Below, piece by piece: positions 7,988-13,200 of a stretch of 17,132 nucleotides of DNA; position 1 is the stretch's first letter; every line of letters begins with the position of its first letter. A program made the translations under genes and the position numbers. The notes under the pieces were generated by a model that saw only the letters and a program-made list of their open reading frames with translations, was not told the DNA's origin and did not search any database. This DNA is from CAYJVP01 sp964373615 (GTDB lineage: Bacteria > Patescibacteriota > Patescibacteriia > UBA9934 > GWF2-40-263), in contig CAYJVP010000017.1 in NCBI GenBank assembly GCA_964373615.1, positions 1 through 17,132 of the forward strand, given 5' to 3'.

Positions 7988-8878
7988 TTACCCCCCCATG
8001 TTTTTCAGTCTCTTGATACGTTCTTCAATCGGTGGATGTGTCGAAAACCAGAGTTCGAATTTTTTTGTGACATGCGGATCGAACGGGTTGGCAAGGAAGA
8101 GATGCGCGGTCGCATGATTGGCGCGGGCAAGGGGTTGATCGAGCTTGGCGATTTTTTCAAGCGCTCGGGCGAGTCCATCTGGGTAGCGGGTGAGGAGCAC
8201 TCCGGACGCGTCCGCGAGGTACTCGCGACTGCGGCTGACCGCCAGTTTAATGAGTTCAGCAAACAGAGGGGAAAGGATCGCGAGCACGAGTCCGATCAGC
8301 AAAAGGATCATGGTGGCTTGCCCTCCGTTGCGATCGCGTCGGCCACCGTGGAACGACGCACGCATGAGAATGTCCGAGAGGAGCAGAATCGTTCCCACGA
8401 GCACGACCACGATCGTCATCACCCGGACGTCGTAATTTTTTACGTGCGACAGCTCGTGTGCCATGACCCCTTCGAGCTCCTGGCGATCCAGAGTCTGGAG
8501 CAACCCCGTTGTTACAGCGACGGACGCATGCGCTGGATCTCGACCCGTGGCAAAGGCGTTCGGGGACGGATCTTGGATCACGTAGATTTTCGGGGTTTGA
8601 ATCCCTGAGGCGATCGCGAGATTTTCAACCAGATTGTACAACTCCGGATGGTCGCGTTTCTCAATCGCCTTTGCGCCTGAGGCCGCGAGGGCCACGGCGT
8701 CTCCACGAAAGTAACCCACAAGCACCATGATCGTCGCGACGATCGTCGCTCCGATGATCCCTATACTGGGCTCCTCGATGTACACACCCAAGACATAGCC
8801 AAGCGCCAGGATCACGATCGTGAACACGACGATGAGAACGACCGTCTTGCGTTTGTTGGCGTCGATTTGGGAGTACAT
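7988..8878 (-). CDS. htpX: HtpX-family membrane zinc metalloprotease (M48)
   Basis: HtpX degrades misfolded membrane proteins. This 296-residue protein is close to the usual family length. It has two N-terminal membrane helices (about 12-34 and 37-56), the HELSH zinc motif (141-145, with H141, E142, H145), the third-ligand motif SREYLAD (217-223, E219), and two more hydrophobic segments (about 153-171 and 188-210). It lies downstream of lemA; the lemA-htpX pair recurs in many bacteria. Both intergenic gaps, 91 bases upstream and 55 downstream, hold heptad repeats. With clpC next, the region reads as a protein quality-control group. Confidence 0.96.
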   Translation of the reverse strand: MYSQIDANKRKTVVLIVVFTIVILALGYVLGVYIEEPSIGIIGATIVATIMVLVGYFRGDAVALAASGAKAIEKRDHPELYNLVENLAIASGIQTPKIYVIQDPSPNAFATGRDPAHASVAVTTGLLQTLDRQELEGVMAHELSHVKNYDVRVMTIVVVLVGTILLLSDILMRASFHGGRRDRNGGQATMILLLIGLVLAILSPLFAELIKLAVSRSREYLADASGVLLTRYPDGLARALEKIAKLDQPLARANHATAHLFLANPFDPHVTKKFELWFSTHPPIEERIKRLKNMGG

Positions 8879-8896
8879 GGGTAGTTGTTAGCTGGT

Positions 8897-8967
8897 AGCC
8901 TTTAGCCTTTAGCCTTTAGCTTTGCCATTCCTCAAGCTCATGGCTTATGGCTAACGGCTAATGGCCT
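8897..8967. repeat. Heptad repeats in opposite orientations between lemA and htpX, forming a long imperfect hairpin
   Basis: AGCCTTT occurs three times, followed by AGCTTTG (8897-8924). After a short spacer, four units of the opposite sense (ATGGCTT, ATGGCTA, ACGGCTA, ATGGCCT) follow at 8940-8967. The two arms can pair over about 24 positions, with roughly 19 matches by hand alignment. The hairpin covers nearly the whole gap and could attenuate or protect the lemA-htpX transcript. Confidence 0.8.
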
Positions 8968-8969
8968 CG

Positions 8970-9524
8970 CTAGAATGCGACTTTTGGCGGCTCGGCGACA
9001 ATGTCCGGCGCGTCGTAGAATTCGCGCTTCGCAAATCCGAATGTGCCGGCGATGAGGTTTGTCGGGAACACCTGGAGCTTTGTGTTAAAGTCGCGCACGT
9101 TGCCGTTGTAGAAGCGGCGCGAGGCCTGGATCTTGTCTTCCGCGTCCGTAAGATTCTGCTGGAGATCCAGGAAGTTTCCTGCAGCCTGCAGTTGCGGATA
9201 CGCTTCCGCAACCGCAAAAAGCGATTTCAAGGTCTGCGAGAGCATGTTTTCCGCCTGTGCATGCTCGGCTGGCGTTTTGGCGCCCATGGCAGCTGACCTG
9301 GCCTCCGTGACCTTTGAGAACACACCTTCTTCGTGCCTCGCATATGCCTTGACGGTATCGACGAGGTTTGGGATGAGGTCATAGCGGCGCTTCATTTGCA
9401 CCTCAATATCCGACCACGCTTCATCCACGCGATTGCGGGATTGCACGAGGCCATTGTAGGTAACAACGAGCCATCCGCCGACCACGACCACGATCGCGAC
9501 GATGATCCAAAGAATTGGGTCCAT
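8970..9524 (-). CDS. lemA: LemA family membrane protein
   Basis: The 184-residue protein has one N-terminal membrane helix (about 4-22) followed by a long helical domain. Family hallmarks are YNGLVQSRNRVDEAWSDI (23-40), QMKRRYDLIPNLVDTVKAYA (43-62), HEEGVF (64-69) and RRFYNGNVRDFN (136-147). LemA proteins are small membrane-anchored helical bundles of unsettled function, often beside htpX, as here. The start at 9524 gives the normal short N-terminus before the helix. A promoter lies 35 to 63 bases upstream. No Shine-Dalgarno site is visible. Confidence 0.95.
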   Translation of the reverse strand: MDPILWIIVAIVVVVGGWLVVTYNGLVQSRNRVDEAWSDIEVQMKRRYDLIPNLVDTVKAYARHEEGVFSKVTEARSAAMGAKTPAEHAQAENMLSQTLKSLFAVAEAYPQLQAAGNFLDLQQNLTDAEDKIQASRRFYNGNVRDFNTKLQVFPTNLIAGTFGFAKREFYDAPDIVAEPPKVAF

Positions 9525-9528
9525 ATTC

Positions 9529-9557
9529 GTGACAGTTACGAGTGATTTCTATACAAT
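9529..9557 (+). promoter_or_regulatory. Promoter for the phosphomannomutase gene
   Basis: The -35 box GTGACA (9529-9534) and -10 box TACAAT (9552-9557) are separated by exactly 17 bases, each one or two mismatches from consensus. A start near 9564 would give a leader of about 28 bases before the ATG at 9592. It overlaps the lemA promoter on the other strand. Confidence 0.6.
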
Positions 9558-9558
9558 C

Positions 9559-9587
9559 AGTGTACGCATTTTGAGCTTAACCGTCAA
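9559..9587 (-). promoter_or_regulatory. Promoter for lemA (and possibly the htpX-clpC run)
   Basis: On the minus strand the -35 box TTGACG (9587-9582) and -10 box TACACT (9564-9559) are separated by 17 bases, with a TG just before the -10 box (TGCG). Transcription would begin near 9552, leaving about 28 bases before the lemA ATG. It is the best minus-strand promoter seen upstream of the long gene run. Confidence 0.6.
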
Positions 9588-9591
9588 TTTT

Positions 9592-10941
9592 ATGGCTTTT
9601 CCTTCGCATATTTTTCTCTCCTATGATATTCGAGGGCTTCTTGAGGAGGTGACGCCTGCGCTCGCCGAGCGGGTCGGAGCAGCGCTTGTCGGCAAAACAA
9701 AAGCCAAAACCGTTGTCGTTGGCCGCGATATGCGCTCGACGAGCTCTGCGCTTGCCGAGGCGGCCATTCGCGGCATCACGCAAGCAGGAGCCAACGCCTT
9801 TGATATAGGGCTGTGTACAACCTCCATGTATAACTTTGCCGTCTCCTCACGCCCGGACGTTGAAGCCGGCCTCATGGTCACCGCCTCGCATAATCCGGCA
9901 CAATATAACGGGATCAAGATGGCGTATCACAACGGACGCCCGATTTCCGGAGGAGAGATGCAGGGCCTCGTAGAGGAACCGTGGACGCCCCCCACACCCC
10001 CAGGAACGGTCAGCCGGCTCGACATCCTCTCTGTTTATCTTAACGCCTGTCTTTCTTTTGTTGATGTGCCAGATCTATCCGGCATGAAGATTGTTGTCGA
10101 TTACGGGAATGGAATGGGGGCCGTGAGCGTGCGACCGCTGCTTGAACGTCTGGGCGTTTCCGCGATCGAGCTTTTCGCGGACCCTGATCCGAATTTTCCA
10201 AACCACGAAGCGAACCCCGCGAAAGAGGAAACGCTTGTCAGCGTGAAAGAGGCCGTTGTGCGCGAGCGGGCGGATCTTGGCATCGCGCTTGACGGAGATG
10301 CAGATCGCGTGGGGTTCGTGGATAATGAAGGGATAAATTTTCCAGGTGATCTGACACTCGGCCTTTTGTCTCGCGAGCTGCTTCTACAAAAAGCCGGCGC
10401 CAAGATCGTAACCTCGCCTAATCAAAGTTGGACAACCACAGACGTTATTCGGCAAAATGGCGGCGAGGTTATCTCGTGTCGCATTGGCCGCACGAACGTC
10501 ATTGCCGCCATGCACGAGTCGGGTGCGGAATTGGGCGGCGAACTTTCAAGCCATTTTTTTTACAAAGATTTTTCAAATCTTGAAGCCGTGGATCACACGA
10601 TCGTGCGCGTTCTGTCCATCTTGAAACGTTCCGGTCAAACGTTTGCCGATCTTGTTCACGATTTGCGTCGTTTCGCAAACAGCAGGGAAGTGAATGTCGA
10701 GGCGGAACAAAAGGAAGAGGTGTTGCGTCGTTTGGAAGAAACCTACGCGTCACGGGCATCCGTGGTAAATAAACTCGATGGCATCCGCTGCGAGTTTGAT
10801 CGCGATTGGTGGTTTATCGTGCGGCCGTCAAACACCGAGCCGCTGCTTCGAATGATTGTCGAAGCAAGCTCAAAGGAACTCATGGAAGCAAAACGCGACG
10901 AGCTTGTCGCCTTCGTCGCAAAAAGCAAAAATTTGATTTGA
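9592..10941 (+). CDS. Phosphomannomutase/phosphoglucomutase (alpha-D-phosphohexomutase)
   Basis: The enzyme shifts phosphate between C6 and C1 of mannose or glucose, feeding nucleotide-sugar and surface-glycan synthesis. At 449 residues it has typical length. The four family sites are present in order: the phosphoserine loop TASHNP (97-102, S99), the metal loop DGDADR (234-239), the sugar-specificity loop GELSSH (316-321), and the phosphate-binding RPSNTEP (411-417). I start at 9592 rather than the in-frame ATG at 9502, because the latter lies inside divergent lemA and adds 30 unrelated residues, while IFLSYDIRG is the normal N-terminus. The GE-SSH loop suits PMM/PGM rather than GlmM. It has its own promoter and its stop overlaps a large palindrome. 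Confidence 0.93.
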   Translation: MAFPSHIFLSYDIRGLLEEVTPALAERVGAALVGKTKAKTVVVGRDMRSTSSALAEAAIRGITQAGANAFDIGLCTTSMYNFAVSSRPDVEAGLMVTASHNPAQYNGIKMAYHNGRPISGGEMQGLVEEPWTPPTPPGTVSRLDILSVYLNACLSFVDVPDLSGMKIVVDYGNGMGAVSVRPLLERLGVSAIELFADPDPNFPNHEANPAKEETLVSVKEAVVRERADLGIALDGDADRVGFVDNEGINFPGDLTLGLLSRELLLQKAGAKIVTSPNQSWTTTDVIRQNGGEVISCRIGRTNVIAAMHESGAELGGELSSHFFYKDFSNLEAVDHTIVRVLSILKRSGQTFADLVHDLRRFANSREVNVEAEQKEEVLRRLEETYASRASVVNKLDGIRCEFDRDWWFIVRPSNTEPLLRMIVEASSKELMEAKRDELVAFVAKSKNLI

Positions 10942-10970
10942 CGATTTTGACGCGATCGCGTCAAAATCGT
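10941..10970 (+). terminator. Perfect 30-bp palindrome after the phosphomannomutase gene, probable terminator
   Basis: The arms ACGATTTTGACGC and GCGTCAAAATCGT flank GATC, giving a perfect 30-bp inverted repeat that begins at the last base of the stop codon. A T-rich stretch with six Ts in a row follows at 10979-10984. This fits an intrinsic terminator, but the T-run begins about 8 bases after the stem, so an additional role as a protein-binding site is possible. Confidence 0.5.
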
Positions 10971-11037
10971 TCATTTGGTTTTTTGAAGATTTTACCCCTT
11001 TGCAAAAGTCCATTTTGTGCCGGAATCCTCCGGCGCC

Positions 11038-11082
11038 AAAAACGACTTTCGCAGAGGCCCTCTTATTTTAAAAGTCGTTTTT
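11038..11082. terminator. Inverted repeat with A/T-run ends, possible bidirectional terminator
   Basis: The arms AAAAACGACTTT (11038-11049) and AAAGTCGTTTTT (11071-11082) are perfect 12-bp complements around a 21-base loop. It lies between convergent genes and ends in a T-run on both strands. A smaller hairpin, GCCGGA/TCCGGC, sits just before it (11019-11034). Confidence 0.45.
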
Positions 11083-11101
11083 GAAGCGATCGCATCAAAA
11101 A
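11078..11101. repeat. Second palindrome sharing the GCGATCGC core
   Basis: TTTTTGA and TCAAAAA flank GCGATCGC with one symmetric A/A mismatch. Its core TTTTGA-n-GCGATCGC-n-TCAAAA is the same as in the palindrome at 10941-10970, so the two are copies of one element about 130 bases apart. Confidence 0.65.
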
Positions 11102-11115
11102 CGAACAAAATGAAA

Positions 11116-11143
11116 AGCCCCGGTGCTCGTGAGAGGCGGGGCT
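11116..11143 (-). terminator. Intrinsic terminator of the hisS/tRNA-His/orphan-gene transcript
   Basis: Read on the minus strand, AGCCCCG and CGGGGCT form a 7-bp GC-rich stem with a 14-base loop, followed by TTTCATTTTG. It overlaps the stop codon of the 93-residue orphan gene. Confidence 0.7.
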
Positions 11144-11423
11144 AGAAGAGGGTGCAGGACCAGCGCGGGATGTCCACCTTCTGGCCGTGCGTGCGCACGA
11201 AGTGGGCCGTCACTGCTTTGCGGTCCTGTTTGGTGAGGTAGCCCTTGGTCATGAGGCCGAGCTCCTCGACGATGTTGGGAAGAGCGGCAGCCACGACAGG
11301 ATCGGACGGGGTGGTTTGCTGCGTGTGGTAGGCAAGCAGCTGCTCCATCATGTTGTCAGGGACGGAGTAGGCTTCCGTCTCCTTTTCGTCTTGGCTAACC
11401 CAGGCGTCGATCAGGATGACCAC
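11142..11423 (-). CDS. Orphan 93-residue protein following tRNA-His, unknown function
   Basis: I do not recognise this protein. An ATG-started frame would begin at 11504, but that start lies inside the tRNA-His gene and cannot be real. The best remaining start is GTG at 11423, with GGAGG 4 bases upstream (11428-11432), giving 93 residues. The protein is soluble, with a helical middle (NMMEQLLAYHTQQT, then PNIVEELGLMTKGYL) and a basic C-terminal half ending in WSCTLF. Codons are strongly C- or G-ending, as in hisS, which supports real coding. It begins 19 bases after the tRNA and ends in a terminator, so it probably shares the hisS transcript. It could be newly acquired with hisS. Confidence 0.6.
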   Translation of the reverse strand: MVILIDAWVSQDEKETEAYSVPDNMMEQLLAYHTQQTTPSDPVVAAALPNIVEELGLMTKGYLTKQDRKAVTAHFVRTHGQKVDIPRWSCTLF

Positions 11424-11442
11424 GGGGCCTCCGAAAAGGGAA

Positions 11443-11519
11443 TGGTGGGCAGGACGGGACTCGAACCCGCGACCCCTGGGGCCACAACCCAGTGCTCTGA
11501 CCAACTGAGCTACCTGCCC
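11443..11519 (-). tRNA. tRNA-His (anticodon GTG), CCA encoded, lacking G-1 and carrying A73
   Basis: A full cloverleaf is visible on the minus strand: acceptor GGGCAGG/CCTGCCC (7 bp), T8, A9, D-arm GCTC/GAGC, anticodon stem CTGGG/CCCAG with loop TTGTGGC (GTG at 34-36), five-base variable loop, T-arm GCGGG/CCCGT, and encoded CCA (11445-11443). The genomic base at -1 is C, and the discriminator is A73. Nearly all bacterial tRNA-His have G-1 paired with C73. Shifting the register to create G-1 breaks the acceptor, T8 and CCA positions, so the unusual form stands. It lies 21 bases downstream of hisS on the same strand. Confidence 0.95.
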
Positions 11520-11540
11520 GTTTGCGTGAGCAACCTTGCC

Positions 11541-12941
11541 CTAGCGGCCAAGGATCGTCAAGATCTCCTTCACGAGCTCCGCGCGCGACACGGCCGTCTG
11601 CTTGCGGGTGAGCGTGTTCTTCACGCCCACCGCACCCTTGGCCGCGTCGTCCGAACCGCAGAACAGCAGGACCGGCGCGCGCCGCGAGAGGCCGAAGCCC
11701 ATCTGCGCGCGCGGCGAGTTGTCCTGGTAGTTCATGTTGATCTCGGTGCGGATCCCGGCCGCCATGAGCTCGGCCTTGATGGCGAAGTACTCCGGCATGA
11801 GGGCGGGGTCCATCGTGAGGATGAACACGTCCACGTCCGGCTCCACGTCGCCGACCGCACCGAGCTTCTCGAGCGCGGCGAACAGCCGGTCCACGCCGAC
11901 CGATGCGCCGACGGCGGGAAGCGACTCCCCGGTGAAGCGCGCGACGAGGTCATCGAAGCGGCCGCCGGAGTAGACGCTGCCGAACGCGGGGAGGTCGAGC
12001 AGGGTGGTCTCGAACACCGGCCCGGTGTAGTAGTCGAGTCCGCGCGCGACAGACGCGTCGACGGTCCACTTGTCTTCCGGCATGCCGCCGGAGGCGAGCA
12101 GGGACGCGATGAGTTCGAGCTCGCGCACGCCCTCCGCGCCGATCCCGTCGTCGCCGAAGTACGCGCCGAGCGCCGCGAGGCGTTCGGCGTTCGTCGCCAG
12201 GCCGTCGGTGAGGGACATGAAGCCCCGCACCAGTGCGCAGCGCGCGTCGTCGAAAGCGAACGTCTCTTCCTCGCCTTCCGGCGCGGTCTTGTCGGCGAGC
12301 TCCGCGAGCACGCCGTCGATCCCGATCTTGCCCGCCTTGTCCATGACGCGCAGGAGCGCGGCCGCGGACTTGGATCCGGCCGTGAAGCCGACGCGCTCCG
12401 CGAACCCGTTCAAGACCTTGCGGTTGTTCACCTTGATGAGGAACCGCTCGATGCCGAGCTCGCGCATGACCGCGGCCATGCAGAGGATGATCTCGGCGTC
12501 GGCCGGACCGGTGGCGGCGCCCACGATGTCGGCGTCGTACTGCATGAATTCACACCAGCGGCCGGCCTGGGGCGACTCGCCGCGGAACACGTCGCCGCAC
12601 TCGTAGCGGCGGAGTGGGAACACGAGCGTGCCGATGTTCGCCGCCACGTAGCGCGCGAGCGGCACGGTCAGGTCGAACCGCGCGGTCACCCGGGTCGCCT
12701 CGTCAGAGGTGATGCGTGCCGTGTCGACGCGCATGTCCCAGAGCCGATTCTCGGTCGGCTTCCCCCCGGTCAGCACCTCCCAGCGCTGGCCGATCGAGGT
12801 CTGCAGGGGCACGAAGCCGAAGCGGCGGTAGACCGACTCGATGATCGCGAGCATGCGATTGCGCGCGAGCATTTGCTGCGGTGAAAAGTCTTGGAACCCG
12901 CCAGGCAGGCTCGGCTTCACGAGGTTGGTCCTGTCGTTCAT
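11541..12941 (-). CDS. hisS: Histidyl-tRNA synthetase, alphaproteobacteria-like motif 2
   Basis: Class II synthetase that charges tRNA-His. From ATG 12941 it has 466 residues. Visible are the N-terminal PGGFQDFSP (13-21), motif 2 FRGESPQAGR (119-128) running into EFMQYDADIVG (131-141), the histidine A loop ARGLDYYTGPVFE (299-311), motif 3 GASVGVDRLF (345-354), and an anticodon-binding domain (about 370-466). An open frame extends upstream to 13232, but the extra 97 residues do not resemble the family and cross the promoter, so I reject them. AGGGGG 7 bases before the ATG is a fair ribosome binding site. The MQYDAD-VG segment differs from the E. coli form (FHQLGCEVFG) and recalls alphaproteobacterial HisRS. 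Its cognate tRNA follows directly. G+C is higher than in neighbouring genes. Confidence 0.96.
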   Translation of the reverse strand: MNDRTNLVKPSLPGGFQDFSPQQMLARNRMLAIIESVYRRFGFVPLQTSIGQRWEVLTGGKPTENRLWDMRVDTARITSDEATRVTARFDLTVPLARYVAANIGTLVFPLRRYECGDVFRGESPQAGRWCEFMQYDADIVGAATGPADAEIILCMAAVMRELGIERFLIKVNNRKVLNGFAERVGFTAGSKSAAALLRVMDKAGKIGIDGVLAELADKTAPEGEEETFAFDDARCALVRGFMSLTDGLATNAERLAALGAYFGDDGIGAEGVRELELIASLLASGGMPEDKWTVDASVARGLDYYTGPVFETTLLDLPAFGSVYSGGRFDDLVARFTGESLPAVGASVGVDRLFAALEKLGAVGDVEPDVDVFILTMDPALMPEYFAIKAELMAAGIRTEINMNYQDNSPRAQMGFGLSRRAPVLLFCGSDDAAKGAVGVKNTLTRKQTAVSRAELVKEILTILGR

Positions 12942-12974
12942 AACACGGCCCCCTTTGTTGAAAGAGCCACCTGC

Positions 12975-13003
12975 ATCTTTCTCTAAAACACATAGGGTGT
13001 CAA
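12975..13003 (-). promoter_or_regulatory. Promoter for hisS
   Basis: The -35 box is a perfect TTGACA (13003-12998 on the minus strand). After 17 bases comes a -10-like AAAGAT (12980-12975). The leader would be about 27 bases and would include the AGGGGG ribosome binding site. The divergent hutH promoter uses the same AAAGATGC -10 region and spacing, which strengthens both calls. Confidence 0.55.
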
Positions 13004-13038
13004 GCGGGAGTTTTAACGGATGGGGGAAGAAAAGATCT

Positions 13039-13076
13039 GTCATCAAAAATGGTACCATGGTACCAAAAGTGATGAC
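13039..13076. promoter_or_regulatory. 38-bp dyad, putative operator between hisS and hutH
   Basis: The arms GTCATCA (13039-13045) and TGATGAC (13070-13076) are exact complements. The centre is two head-to-tail copies of the self-complementary octamer TGGTACCA (13050-13065). Only four positions per arm break the symmetry. It lies about 36 bases upstream of the hisS -35 box and about 73 bases before the hutH -35 box, a good place for a regulator acting on both. No T-run follows, so it is not a terminator. Confidence 0.55.
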
Positions 13077-13148
13077 ACTTGCTTGTGGAAGGGCGAGGAT
13101 CCGCGAGCTCTGTAGCAAGGACCCACGACCCACGAGCTCTTTAGGGTC

Positions 13149-13177
13149 TTGACGACAAGGGTGGAACGGGCAAAGAT
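13149..13177 (+). promoter_or_regulatory. Promoter for hutH
   Basis: The -35 box TTGACG (13149-13154), a 17-base spacer and a -10-like AAAGAT (13172-13177) give a predicted start near 13184, about 17 bases before the ATG. No Shine-Dalgarno site is present in that short leader. Confidence 0.5.
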
Positions 13178-13200
13178 GCTGACAAACCTCATCTGCCTGT

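Noticed and set aside
7920..8967. CRISPR-like array around htpX
   Set aside because: The units are 7 bases with no spacers and no cas genes, so these are simple tandem repeats.
9502..9591. 30-residue extension of the phosphomannomutase
   Set aside because: It begins inside the divergent lemA gene, runs through both promoters and adds no family sequence.
11424..11504. ATG start for the orphan gene within tRNA-His
   Set aside because: The start and first residues would be translated from the tRNA body. A GTG with GGAGG lies just after the tRNA.
11446..11520. Alternative register of tRNA-His that would create a G-1:C73 pair
   Set aside because: It would give a T-T mismatch in the acceptor stem, move T8/A9 out of place and leave ACC instead of CCA at the 3' end.
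11187..12884. Long plus-strand open frame (565 codons) opposite hisS
   Set aside because: It is a shadow of the G+C-rich hisS codons, rich in Arg, Glu, His and Gly, with no recognisable domain, and hisS is certain.
13158..13167. T-box-like AGGGTGGAAC on the plus strand before hutH
   Set aside because: It lies inside the 17-base spacer of the hutH promoter and is too close to the start codon to leave room for a specifier stem. The rest of the T-box consensus does not match.
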